This document shows positions 14,956 through 22,842 of a DNA stretch of 32,085 nt, piece by piece. Position 1 is the stretch's first letter. Every line of letters starts with the position of its first letter. The stretch comes from Oscillibacter sp. (GTDB lineage: Bacteria; Bacillota; Clostridia; Oscillospirales; Oscillospiraceae). A model generated the notes under the pieces. That model did no database searches and was not told where the DNA came from. It saw nothing but the letters and a program-made list of their open reading frames with translations. The position numbers were made by a program, and so were the translations under genes. The stretch is taken from assembly GCA_014799925.1 (NCBI GenBank), contig JAAVHC010000080.1:1-32085 (forward strand), in the 5' to 3' direction.

Positions 14956-16683
14956 TTATTTCTTCAGCGTATCCACCCACTCGCCATACTTCCTGATATT
15001 GGCATCCCTCTCCGCGGGGGTGGCCCCTTTGGTGAGGACATACACCTTGATCTTGGGCTCGGTGCCGGAGGGGCGGACGATGGCGGAGGTGCCGTCCGCC
15101 AGCTCAAAGCGGAGCACGTTGGAGCCGGAGAGCTCCATGACGGTCTTCTCGCCGGTGGCGCAGTCCACCACGCTGCCGTCGGAATAGTCCTTGAACTGGG
15201 CCACCTTCACGCCGGCGATCTCGGCGGGGGGATTCTCCCGCAGGGACTTCATCAGCCTGGCCATGTCGGCCAGGCCGTCCAGGCCGGGCATCACCAGATT
15301 GTGGGTCTTCTCGCCGTAGAAGCCGTGCTTCTCGCACAGGGCGTTGTAAGCGTCCAGGACGGTCATGCCTTTGGCATAGTAGTAAGCGGCCATCTCGGTG
15401 AGTAGCAGGGAGGCGGTGACGGCGTCCTTGTCCCGGACGAAGTCGCCGAACATGTAACCGTAGCTCTCCTCAAAGGAGAAAACGACCTTGCCCTCGCCGG
15501 AGCTCTCCAGGGCGTTCTTCTTCTCGGCGATGAACTTGAAGCCAGTGAAGGTGTCGTAGCACTGGGCGTTGTGGCTGTGGGCCACGGCCTTGGCCATCTC
15601 GGTGGTGACAATGGTCTTCAGGGCAACCGGGTTCTCGGGCAGCTTGCCGGTGCGCTCCATAGCCCCCAGCAGATAGTCCAGCAGCACCGCGCCGGTCTGG
15701 TTGCCGGTCATGACCTTGTACTCGCCGTCCTTGTCCCGTACCATGATGCCCACCCGGTCGCTGTCCGGGTCGGTGCCCAGGATGAAGTCCACGTCGTTGG
15801 CCTTCGCCAGGTCCACGGCCAGGTAGAAGCCCTCCGGATTCTCCGGGTTGGGGGACTGGACGGTGGGGAAATTGCCGTCGATGGCCATTTGCTGAGGCTC
15901 GCAGAGCAGATGCTTCACGCCCGCACGCTTCAGGGCCTCGGGCACCAGCCTGTGGCCGCAGCCGTGGAAGGGGGTGTAGACCAGCTTGAAGCTGTCCGCC
16001 ACGGCGGGGATGGCGTCCGCGTCGCAGGTCATGGCCATGACTTCCTTCAGGAACGCCTCGTCGGTCTCCTGGCCGATGACGGTGATCATACCCTTTTCCA
16101 CGGCCTCGTCATAGGGCATGGAGGTGATGCCGGTGAAGATGTCAATCTTCTCCAGCTCCCTGGCGATGGCATCGGCGTGCTGGGGCGGCAGCTGCGCGCC
16201 GTCCTCCCAGTAGACCTTGTAGCCGTTGTACTCCTTGGGATTATGGCTGGCGGTGACGTTGATGCCCGCCTGGCAGCCGTAGTGACGCACGGCAAAGCTC
16301 AGCTCCGGGGTGGGCCGCAGGGCGTCGAAAATGCGGACTTTGATGCCGTTGCCGGCGCAGACCTCGGCGGCGGCCCGGGCAAACTCCATGCCGTGGAGGC
16401 GGCAGTCCATGGCGATGGCCACGCCCTTTTCCCTGGCCTTCTCGCCCTCTGCGCAGATGACGTTGGCGAAGCCCTGGGTGGCGTGGCGGACCACGTAGAT
16501 GTTCATGTGGTGCAGGCCCATGGCCATGGTGCCCCGCAGGCCGGCGGTGCCAAATTCCAGGGGACCGTAGAACCGACTCTCGATCTCCTTGGGGTCGTCC
16601 TTGATGGCCTCCAGCTCCGCTTTCTCCTCCGCGGTCAACACGCCGCTGGACAGCCACTTCTGATATTCTTTCTGATAGTCCAT
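14956..16683 (-). CDS. pgcA: Phospho-sugar mutase (phosphoglucomutase/phosphomannomutase)
   Basis: A 575-aa alpha-D-phosphohexomutase that should interconvert glucose 1-phosphate and glucose 6-phosphate, or the mannose equivalents, linking glycolysis to UDP-glucose and envelope polymers. Motifs: TASHNP (144-149) with phosphoserine Ser146, metal loop DPDSDR (305-310), a sugar-recognition region with EESYGYMFGDF, and C-terminal phosphate loop RPSGTEPKIK. Length matches the Firmicutes PgcA group. The start has GAGGAGTGA upstream and a good promoter at 16730-16758. It ends 15 bp from a large hairpin repeat, which may also end its transcript. The gene name is by family resemblance; glucose versus mannose preference is not visible. 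Confidence 0.93.
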   Translation of the reverse strand: MDYQKEYQKWLSSGVLTAEEKAELEAIKDDPKEIESRFYGPLEFGTAGLRGTMAMGLHHMNIYVVRHATQGFANVICAEGEKAREKGVAIAMDCRLHGMEFARAAAEVCAGNGIKVRIFDALRPTPELSFAVRHYGCQAGINVTASHNPKEYNGYKVYWEDGAQLPPQHADAIARELEKIDIFTGITSMPYDEAVEKGMITVIGQETDEAFLKEVMAMTCDADAIPAVADSFKLVYTPFHGCGHRLVPEALKRAGVKHLLCEPQQMAIDGNFPTVQSPNPENPEGFYLAVDLAKANDVDFILGTDPDSDRVGIMVRDKDGEYKVMTGNQTGAVLLDYLLGAMERTGKLPENPVALKTIVTTEMAKAVAHSHNAQCYDTFTGFKFIAEKKNALESSGEGKVVFSFEESYGYMFGDFVRDKDAVTASLLLTEMAAYYYAKGMTVLDAYNALCEKHGFYGEKTHNLVMPGLDGLADMARLMKSLRENPPAEIAGVKVAQFKDYSDGSVVDCATGEKTVMELSGSNVLRFELADGTSAIVRPSGTEPKIKVYVLTKGATPAERDANIRKYGEWVDTLKK

Positions 16684-16729
16684 AGCAAGTCACTCCTCAT
16701 TCTCTTTTTCGCGTAAAGAAGATGGTACC

Positions 16730-16758
16730 ATTGTATCAAATTTCCAGCTCTGGTTCAA
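16730..16758 (-). promoter_or_regulatory. Sigma-A promoter of the phosphoglucomutase gene
   Basis: On the minus strand: TTGAAC (16753-16758), a 17-bp spacer and TACAAT (16730-16735), about 45 bp before the start codon. Confidence 0.75.
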
Positions 16759-16830
16759 GGGGAAATCCTGCTGCTTTTGTCCGCTTTCCCGAAAAGATTT
16801 GAACACGGCGCGGAAGATATGATTTCCGAA

Positions 16831-16987
16831 TGATTCCTTCGGCAAATAAATAATCCAAAAGCTTGCTGCGACTATAGATTGCCGAAGGAATCATTGCCAT
16901 GTTTTTCGGCTGCCCCGCAAGGGGCGAGGAAAACGGCATGAAATTTAATGTGATTACGTTGGCGATTATTTAATTGCCAACGTAATC
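16831..16987 (-). repeat. Three-hairpin 157-bp repeat, copy 2 (inverted)
   Basis: This is the inverted counterpart of 11030-11187. TGATTCCTTCGGCAA (16831-16845) pairs with 16879-16893, then come the CCCCGC-AAGGGG hairpin flanked by GTTTTTC/GGAAAAC, and TGATTACGTTG/CAACGTAATCA (16951-16987). The loop AATCCAAAAG followed by TGCTGCG is conserved between copies. It lies in the 646-bp gap 16684-17329 between two divergent promoters and overlaps neither gene. Confidence 0.85.
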
Positions 16988-17031
16988 AAAATACGGAAAA
17001 TAAGATCTTTGATTTAAGCCGGTTTGAAAAT

Positions 17032-17060
17032 TTGACGAACAGGGAAAAATCTGATATAAT
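17032..17060 (+). promoter_or_regulatory. Strong sigma-A promoter of the SLH-domain gene
   Basis: TTGACG (17032-17037), a 17-bp spacer and perfect TATAAT (17055-17060). Transcription would begin near 17067, leaving an unusually long leader of about 260 nt before the ATG at 17330. Confidence 0.8.
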
Positions 17061-17100
17061 ACTACTTACGAACTGAAAGTTCGGAAGCAATGTATGCTGT

Positions 17101-17247
17101 GTTTTGCGGATTTCGCAATGGCCGCATCGAGCGGCCGTGCGAAATTGAGTTCTGCGCAGCCGGTCAATGCGGCCGCTGCGGAATCGCGGCTGCCGGGACA
17201 GCCGTTCGGCGAAAGCCGGATGACCGTCCTCAAGCGGCGGGCAAAAC
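17101..17247 (+). repeat. Structured repeat inside the SLH gene leader
   Basis: GTTTTGC (17101-17107) can pair with GCAAAAC (17241-17247). It encloses an ATCGA-loop hairpin (17110-17145; GGCCGC/GCGGCC with a bulged A) of the family at 1677-1752 and further GC-rich inverted repeats. A later CCTGCG/CGCAGG hairpin lies near 17273-17290. The whole block is transcribed upstream of the SLH gene, so it could affect its expression. I see no match to a riboswitch I know. Confidence 0.6.
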
Positions 17248-17329
17248 GACTCAAATGAAATGGTATTTATTCCTGCGGTTAAACGCAGGGATAATATATC
17301 CGATTTCACGGAACATAAGGAGTGAATCC

Positions 17330-18397
17330 ATGAAAAAGCAATTATTTTCCCTGTTGCTGGCCGTCCTGCTGTGCCTGAGCCTGACGCCGTCCTCTCTCGC
17401 GGCCGGAGGAGAAGGTTACGAAGGTTATTCGGACGTGCCGGAGAACCACTGGGCTGCCGGGAGCATCCGGCGGGCCACGGAGCTGGGCCTCTTCCAGGGC
17501 GTTGGGGACGGCCTCTTCGGCCTTGGCCGCCCGATCTCTCGGGCCGCCTTTGCCACCGCGATGACGCGGCTGTTCGGCTGGGAGGAGGTCTGCCCGGACA
17601 AGCCCTCCTACACCGACGTGGCAAGGAACAGCTGGTACTACACCGCGGTGGAGACTGTGCTGGCCAACGACGCCGTGGCCGCCTCCGGGCACACCTTCCG
17701 TCCGGAGGACGAGCTGACCCGGGGGGAGATGGCCTCCATGCTGGTGCGCGGCCTGGGGTATACCTCTCTGGCGGGGACCGCCGCCGATTACGGCGTGCCC
17801 TTCAGCGACGTGGCGGTCAACAAGGGCTTTATCACCGTAGCCTATGACCTGGGCCTGATGGACGGCAAGGGCGGAGGACGGTTTGACCCCGACGCCTCCG
17901 CCACCCGCGAGCAGGCCGCCACCGTGCTGGTCCGGGTGTATGAGCAGTGCGCCGTTGAATCCGTCCGGCTTTCCGCTGATGCCGACTGCCAGCTGATCAC
18001 CATCAGTACGCCCACGGCTCAGCCCGACGCGGAGATGCCCGTTACCCCGCTGGAACCGCTGCCGGAGCTGTACGCCACCCTCCGGCGGATGAAGAACAAC
18101 GGCGCGGACATGTCCCAGGTGGCCCTGCGCCTGATGGCGGGCGGCGTGCGCACCATCACGGACGCCGGGGGAAATCCCATTGCCGCCAGCCAGTTGATTA
18201 CGGCCGGGGAGGTTCAGGAGGCGCTGCGGCAGAAGGACGTCCATATCTTCTACTCGGAGCAGTATGAGAGCGCCTACTGCATTTATCCGCCCAACGCTTA
18301 CCAGACCGCCTACGTCTGGTACCAGAGCGAGGAGAGCATGGCCGCCAAGCTTCAGATGGCGCGGCTCTTCGGCGTGACCCGGTATATCCTGGAGTGA
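17330..18397 (+). CDS. Exported protein with S-layer homology (SLH) domains
   Basis: A 355-aa protein with a clear signal peptide (MKKQLFSLLLAVLLCLSL, ending SLAA). Three SLH repeats follow within about residues 38-205, marked by SDVPENHWAAGSI, SYTDVARNSWYYTAVE and FSDVAVNKGFITVAYDLGL, each with an Arg-containing FxPxxxxTR-type segment (FRPEDELTRGEMA; FDPDASATREQAA). SLH domains bind pyruvylated secondary cell-wall polymers and fix proteins to the wall. The C-terminal 150 residues have no domain I recognise. ATG 17330 has AAGGAGTGA upstream; the frame is open to 17090 but that is repeat sequence. A hairpin terminator follows at 18481. Confidence 0.88.
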   Translation: MKKQLFSLLLAVLLCLSLTPSSLAAGGEGYEGYSDVPENHWAAGSIRRATELGLFQGVGDGLFGLGRPISRAAFATAMTRLFGWEEVCPDKPSYTDVARNSWYYTAVETVLANDAVAASGHTFRPEDELTRGEMASMLVRGLGYTSLAGTAADYGVPFSDVAVNKGFITVAYDLGLMDGKGGGRFDPDASATREQAATVLVRVYEQCAVESVRLSADADCQLITISTPTAQPDAEMPVTPLEPLPELYATLRRMKNNGADMSQVALRLMAGGVRTITDAGGNPIAASQLITAGEVQEALRQKDVHIFYSEQYESAYCIYPPNAYQTAYVWYQSEESMAAKLQMARLFGVTRYILE

Positions 18398-18480
18398 GAG
18401 AGGGACAAACGAAGGGCAAAAGAAGGGACTGTTAAAAAACTCTCTTTTCAAAAAAATGCCCTCCCACGAAAAGTTTAAGG

Positions 18481-18522
18481 AATCCCGCAGAAGGTCTTGT
18501 TTTGAAAACCTTCTGCGGGATT
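18481..18522 (+). terminator. Terminator hairpin after the SLH gene
   Basis: A 15-bp perfect stem AATCCCGCAGAAGGT (18481-18495) with its complement at 18508-18522, loop 12 nt, followed by TTTCATT. It lies 84 bp after the SLH stop. The preceding 60 bp contain TTAAAAAACTC and a run of A but no gene. Confidence 0.75.
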
Positions 18523-18569
18523 TCATTGACCCGGATTTTATAGCAGCCGCAGTTCAAAATCAGTAAAGT

Positions 18570-18646
18570 TTAGGGCTGCCCCAGCCCTAAGCCGCGCAAA
18601 GCGCGGCCCACGGGGCAAAGCCCTGGTGGGTTTGGGCGAAGCCCAA
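18570..18646. repeat. Array of four short hairpins
   Basis: Four hairpins follow each other almost without spacing: TTAGGGCT/AGCCCTAA (18570-18590), GCCGCGC/GCGCGGC with loop AAA (18591-18607), GGGC/GCCC with loop AAA (18613-18623) and TTGGGC/GCCCAA with loop GAA (18632-18646). The style matches the array at 4768-4833. It lies in the 378-bp gap 18398-18775, which has no gene. Confidence 0.6.
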
Positions 18647-18730
18647 CACTTACTCGTTCTCAACTGTGTTGATTATATCGGCATGTTCCCGGACGTGGGG
18701 ACGGACTTTCTTATGCTGAGACAGCGGCAA

Positions 18731-18764
18731 AACGCCGGACGGGAGAGATATCCCGTCCGGCGTT
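18731..18764 (-). terminator. Terminator hairpin of the sigma/anti-sigma operon
   Basis: A 14-bp perfect stem AACGCCGGACGGGA (18731-18744) with 18751-18764 and a 6-nt loop, 11 bp beyond the stop of the anti-sigma gene. On the minus strand TTTTGCC follows, a short T tract. Confidence 0.75.
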
Positions 18765-18775
18765 GCTGATTCCGG

Positions 18776-19921
18776 TCAATGACGGCCATGGCGGCCGGAG
18801 TCCTCCTCACATTCAAACTCCAGAATCGTACCGTCCGCGGCGCTGATTTCCAGCTCGTACTTCATTCCGCTGTAGAGAATCTTCACCTCATAGATCTGGA
18901 TTCCATCATCCCGGTCCAGCTCCAGCTTCGTCACGTCATCCGCCGCTGCGCCGGGGACCTCTCCCAGGGCGATCTCCAGAGCCTGCTCTTGCGTAAGGGT
19001 GGCCCCGGCGGGACCGACCGGAGTGATATGGGCGTGGGATTCCACGTCACGGTCAAACTTTACCACCGCGCCGGTGACGGCGTCGATCTCATAGTCGTAT
19101 TCTGTGCCGGCGGCGCAGAAGTCCATATCGTATACCTGCCGCCCGTCCTCCCATTCCAGCTCCCACTGGGTAAAGGTGACCTCATCCCCGGTAAGCCCCG
19201 CGTGGGCCAGGGCCATGGACTGGGCTTCCTCCGCCGTGAGAAGGCCGGCCCCCTCGCCGAGCGGGGCGTCCGCGTCGGAAGCGCGGACGTAACCGGGGGA
19301 CGGCTGCTCCTCCGGAAGGACGCTGTCCGGCTGGACGCTTGCCGCCGCCTCCAGAGGCGGCGCCGCGCCGGGAGTATATGCCGCCTCCAAATCAGCAGCC
19401 TTCTGTTCGGCGCCTGCCGTGCCGCCGGACGTCGGCAGGTCAACCGCCGGGGCGGCGTTCTCCGCTTCCTCCATCGTCAGAGCGGCGTCTTCCGTCTCCG
19501 CTTCCGGCAGGGCGGCGGCGCCCTCAACGGCCGCAGGCATAGCGGCGCTGCGGGCCATCTGGCTGGCCTCCAGATATCCCTCCTGAGGCCGGAAACGCCA
19601 CACGCCCAGCGCCACGACGGCGCAACAGGCCGCCAGCGCCGCCCACTGCCGCCAATGGGGGAAGGAAATCACAGGTTTCTTTTCCTGGGGCTGGTCCTGC
19701 GCCGTCTCCCGCACCCGGTCCATCACATGCCGGGCGAAGCCCTCCGGCAGGCGGGCCTCCTCCCGTATGAAGCTCTCGTGAATGAGCCGGATGTCCTCAA
19801 AATACGCCCGGCAGGCAGGGCAGGCTTCCAGGTGAGCCGTCAGCTCCGCCTGTTCCGCTTCGGAGGCTTCCCCGTCGACCACCAGACTGGCCAGCAGCTG
19901 AATTTCTTTGCAGTCGCTCAT
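18776..19921 (-). CDS. Anti-sigma factor: zinc finger, one TM helix, two PepSY-like domains
   Basis: A 381-aa membrane protein. The N-terminus has the ZAS anti-sigma zinc-finger pattern with Cys4 and HLEACPAC (H30, C34, C37), facing the cytoplasm where it should hold the ECF sigma factor. One membrane helix (QWAALAACCAVVALGVW) starts near residue 90. An Ala/Glu/Pro-rich linker follows, then two PepSY-like repeats outside the cell: one with LTAEEAQSMALAHAGL and YDYEIDAVTGAVVKF, one with LTQEQALEIAL and YELEISAADGTILEF. PepSY domains are thought to bind or inhibit proteases, so they may sense or gate proteolysis of this protein. Its ATG overlaps the sigma stop by 4 nt (ATGA), indicating coupled translation. 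Confidence 0.9.
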   Translation of the reverse strand: MSDCKEIQLLASLVVDGEASEAEQAELTAHLEACPACRAYFEDIRLIHESFIREEARLPEGFARHVMDRVRETAQDQPQEKKPVISFPHWRQWAALAACCAVVALGVWRFRPQEGYLEASQMARSAAMPAAVEGAAALPEAETEDAALTMEEAENAAPAVDLPTSGGTAGAEQKAADLEAAYTPGAAPPLEAAASVQPDSVLPEEQPSPGYVRASDADAPLGEGAGLLTAEEAQSMALAHAGLTGDEVTFTQWELEWEDGRQVYDMDFCAAGTEYDYEIDAVTGAVVKFDRDVESHAHITPVGPAGATLTQEQALEIALGEVPGAAADDVTKLELDRDDGIQIYEVKILYSGMKYELEISAADGTILEFECEEDSGRHGRH

Positions 19922-20526
19922 TTCCGTCCTCCCCTCTTCTCCCCTTCTAATGAGTTAGACGGCAGATAGCCGGATAAGTTCCCGCTTTTCAGCAGGATTT
20001 TTCTCAGCGCGCTCCTGGCGCGGGAGATCCGGGACTTCACAGTCCCCAGATCCACGCCCAGACGCTCCGAAATTTCCTCGTAGCTCAGCTCCTGGTATTC
20101 CCGCAGATCCAGCGCCTCCCGGTGTTCCCAGCTCAGCTCGCCCATGCTCCGGCGCACCGCCTCCCGGAGTTCCGCTGATTCCGCCCTCTCCTGGAGGGAG
20201 GGGGCGGCGTCCACCGCGTCCACGCCCAGCGTCTCGTCGTCCAGACTGGCCTCTCCCCGCAGGCGGCGGTTCTTCCGCAGATGGTCGATGGCCGCGTTGG
20301 AAGCTAGACGGTAGAGCCAGGTGGAGAATCCGGCGTCTCCCCGGAAATTGGGCAGGCCCCGCCAGGCGGACAGGAAAGCCTCCTGGGCCGCGTCCGCCGC
20401 GTCCTCCTGATTCCCGGTGATCCGCAGGGTCAGGGCGTATACTCTTTTCTCGTGCAGGGCCACCAGCCGGGCAAAGGCTTCCTCATCGCCCCGGGCCGCG
20501 TCCCGCGCCAATTCTTCAACCGTCAT
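19918..20526 (-). CDS. ECF-type RNA polymerase sigma factor
   Basis: A 202-aa sigma-70 family protein of ECF layout. Sigma region 2 is seen in [21 protein letters not shown] and [21 protein letters not shown], and region 4 in [25 protein letters not shown], the helix-turn-helix that reads the -35 element. Regions 1.1 and 3 are absent. The linker (about 90-125) is acidic. It should direct RNA polymerase to a small regulon when released from the anti-sigma factor encoded directly downstream. Its start overlaps the end of dusB by 11 nt, so it is made with tRNA-modification genes and not only from an autoregulated promoter; no ECF-type promoter is obvious. Confidence 0.93.
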   Translation of the reverse strand: MTVEELARDAARGDEEAFARLVALHEKRVYALTLRITGNQEDAADAAQEAFLSAWRGLPNFRGDAGFSTWLYRLASNAAIDHLRKNRRLRGEASLDDETLGVDAVDAAPSLQERAESAELREAVRRSMGELSWEHREALDLREYQELSYEEISERLGVDLGTVKSRISRARSALRKILLKSGNLSGYLPSNSLEGEKRGGRK

Positions 20527-21490
20527 GCAGGTCCCTCTTGATCCCTTTTGTCACCCGGTACACGTCCTCCAGCGTCTCCATCCGGACAATCTGCTCCTTG
20601 TAGTATCCCGAATGGGGCACGCCCTTGAGATACCATGCGTAATGCCGCCGGGCGGTGAGCACGGCGATTTTTTCGCAGTTGTACGCCGCGGCCAGCTCGA
20701 TCTGCCGCACGGCGGTGTCGCACCGCTCCGCCAGGGGCGGACGCTCCGGCACCGGCTCGCCCGCCAGGGCGGCCTCCGCCTCCCGGAAGATCCAGGGGTT
20801 GCCGAAGCATCCCCGGCCGATCATGGCCATGTCGGCCCCGGTCTGCTTTAAAATCCGCACCGCGTCCTCCGCGGAGAATACATCGCCGTTGGCAATCACC
20901 GGGATGGACACGGCTTCCTTGACCTCCCGGATGGTGGACCAGTCCGCCGCGCCGCCGTACATCTGCACACGGGTCCGGCCATGGATGGTGACGGCGGACA
21001 CGCCCGCCTGCTCCAGCATTCTGCTCAGTTCCACGGCGTTGACGCTGCCCTTGTCCCATCCCCGGCGCATCTTCACCGTCACCGGGACGGGGCTGGCCTT
21101 CACCACCGCCTCCGCGATGCGGGCGGCCTTCTCCGGGTCCTTCATCAGCGCCGCGCCGTCGCCGGAGGAGACCACCTTCCCCACCGGACAGCCCATGTTG
21201 ATATCCAGAATGTCCGCCCCGCTGGCCTCCACGGCGATCTGGGCCGCCTCCGCCATGCAGGCGACGTCGCTGCCGAAGATCTGGGCGGCAAAGGGTTTTT
21301 CTCCCGGAAAGGGCCGGAGCAGCTGTTTGCTTTTTTTGTCCTGGTAGCAGAGGGCCTTGGCGCTGACCAGCTCGGTAACGGTGAGGCCCGCCCCCAGCTC
21401 GGAGCATATCTGCCGGCAGGCGGCGTCGGTGACGCCCGCCATAGGCGCCAGAGCCAGGCGGGAGGTGATGGATACGGTGCCGATCTGCAT
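20516..21490 (-). CDS. dusB: tRNA-dihydrouridine synthase
   Basis: A 324-aa FMN enzyme that reduces uridine to dihydrouridine in the tRNA D-loop using NADPH. Signatures: LAPMAGVTD (about 14-22), INMGCPVGK with catalytic Cys101, KMRRGWD, HGRTR, and [10 protein letters not shown] near the phosphate-binding site, followed by the C-terminal helical domain. ATG 21490 is chosen because GAGGAGT precedes it; a TTG 21 bp earlier would add MRNEEST. It lies 17 bp behind tilS and overlaps the sigma gene by 11 nt, in a tight operon. Confidence 0.94.
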   Translation of the reverse strand: MQIGTVSITSRLALAPMAGVTDAACRQICSELGAGLTVTELVSAKALCYQDKKSKQLLRPFPGEKPFAAQIFGSDVACMAEAAQIAVEASGADILDINMGCPVGKVVSSGDGAALMKDPEKAARIAEAVVKASPVPVTVKMRRGWDKGSVNAVELSRMLEQAGVSAVTIHGRTRVQMYGGAADWSTIREVKEAVSIPVIANGDVFSAEDAVRILKQTGADMAMIGRGCFGNPWIFREAEAALAGEPVPERPPLAERCDTAVRQIELAAAYNCEKIAVLTARRHYAWYLKGVPHSGYYKEQIVRMETLEDVYRVTKGIKRDLHDG

Positions 21491-21507
21491 GGTAGACTCC
21501 TCGTTTC

Positions 21508-22842
21508 TCAATCCGTTTTATCAGAAGGGTGCTCCAGGGTAATCGTAATCACCCAGCAATGCTCGCCCTCTCCGGGCCGACAGGCCCAGTCTGTGGCAAT
21601 CCCCAACAGGGCAACTGCTTTTCCGTCCAGGAGCACCGCCGGATGCTCCCCCCGCCGCTGGACGGGGACGCCCGCGTCGGCAAACAGGCGCTTGATGGTT
21701 CGGCTCCCGTTCTCTACCGTCATGCGGCCCGTGCCGTCCCAGGGGGCGATGGACAGCTCCCCGCCCGTGTCCCGCAGAACCGCGCGGCAGGGCGTCTCCT
21801 CCACCGGCTCCGCCCGGCGCTCCAGCGTCACCCGCCAGGGGCCCCAGGTCTGACTGCCCTCGCGCAGCGCCAGCGGGAGAAGGGGCGGCGGCTGCTTTTT
21901 CAGAATGAGATGCCGCTCCGTCCGGACGGCGCACAGCCCCCCCGGCAAATTCAGAAAACCGCCGCTGCCCAGCTCCAGCACCGCTTCCGTCTGCCGCTGG
22001 GTCAGCGAAACGCCCAGGCGCTCCCCCATAGCCCGCGCCAGCCGGCGGCGCAGGACCTGGTCCTGCCGTGCCAGGACCGGGATAGGAAGGGCTATGGCCC
22101 CGTTCTCCACAGCGGGGAGCAGCTCATCAGCTTCCCGCCGGATGTGCTCATTTTCCTCCCGCAGCAGCGCCGCGGAGGAAGCGATCCGCCCTCCGCAGCC
22201 GGGGGAGAGCTCCTCCAGCAGCGGCAGGACCTCCAGGCGCAGGCGGTTGCGGGCGAAACGGGTGTCCCGATTGCTCTCGTCTTCGACACAGGGAAGGCCG
22301 TACCGGGTTACATACTCGTCAATTTCGGCCCGGCTGATCTCCAGCAGGGGCCGGACAATTTTTCCCCGGACCGGAGCGATGCCGCCCAGCCCCTGTAAGC
22401 CCGCGCCCCGGAGGAGGTGGAGCAGCACCGTCTCGGCGTTGTCCTCCCGGTGGTGGGCGGTGGCGATCCGGTCCGCCCCCATGTCCCGGGCGGCACTCTC
22501 CAGAAACGCGTACCGCAGCGTCCGGGCGGCGTCCTCGATGCCAAGGCGCTCCCGGCGGGCAAATTCTCTTACGTCTCCCCGCCCGCAGGTGAAAGAGAGG
22601 CCGCGCTCCCGGCACCAGTCCCGGACAAAGGCTTCATCCCGGTCCGCCGTGGGGCGCAGCTGGTGGTTGAAGTGAGCGGCGGCGACCTGAAATCCCGCCT
22701 CCTCCGCCAGCGCGGAGAGCAGATGGAGCAGCGCCATGGAATCCCGCCCGCCGGACACGGCGCACAGGATCGTTCCGCCCTGAGGGAGCATGTCCCACTT
22801 TCCGCAAAAGGCGGCGGCCCGCCGGACCAGCGGGTCACTCAT
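21508..22842 (-). CDS. tilS: tRNA(Ile)-lysidine synthetase
   Basis: A 444-aa N-type ATP pyrophosphatase that attaches lysine to the wobble C of tRNA-Ile(CAU), changing both its decoding and its charging. The PP-loop SGGRDS lies at 30-35; AAHFNHQLR and [20 protein letters not shown] follow, and the C-terminal third matches the TilS substrate-binding and C-terminal domains. The ATG at 22842 overlaps the dnaB stop by 8 nt and starts just before the catalytic domain; longer starts would only read back through dnaB. Unlike Bacillus, hpt and ftsH do not follow; dusB does. Confidence 0.93.
   Translation of the reverse strand: MSDPLVRRAAAFCGKWDMLPQGGTILCAVSGGRDSMALLHLLSALAEEAGFQVAAAHFNHQLRPTADRDEAFVRDWCRERGLSFTCGRGDVREFARRERLGIEDAARTLRYAFLESAARDMGADRIATAHHREDNAETVLLHLLRGAGLQGLGGIAPVRGKIVRPLLEISRAEIDEYVTRYGLPCVEDESNRDTRFARNRLRLEVLPLLEELSPGCGGRIASSAALLREENEHIRREADELLPAVENGAIALPIPVLARQDQVLRRRLARAMGERLGVSLTQRQTEAVLELGSGGFLNLPGGLCAVRTERHLILKKQPPPLLPLALREGSQTWGPWRVTLERRAEPVEETPCRAVLRDTGGELSIAPWDGTGRMTVENGSRTIKRLFADAGVPVQRRGEHPAVLLDGKAVALLGIATDWACRPGEGEHCWVITITLEHPSDKTD

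Noticed and set aside
17090-17329. 80-codon N-terminal extension of the SLH protein
   Set aside because: It would place a signal peptide in the middle of the protein and is encoded by repeat sequence. ATG 17330 has a good ribosome binding site.
17067-17329. Possible c-di-GMP or c-di-AMP riboswitch in the SLH leader
   Set aside because: Some short GC-rich strings looked suggestive, but the conserved cores of these riboswitches could not be aligned. The repeat explanation fits better.
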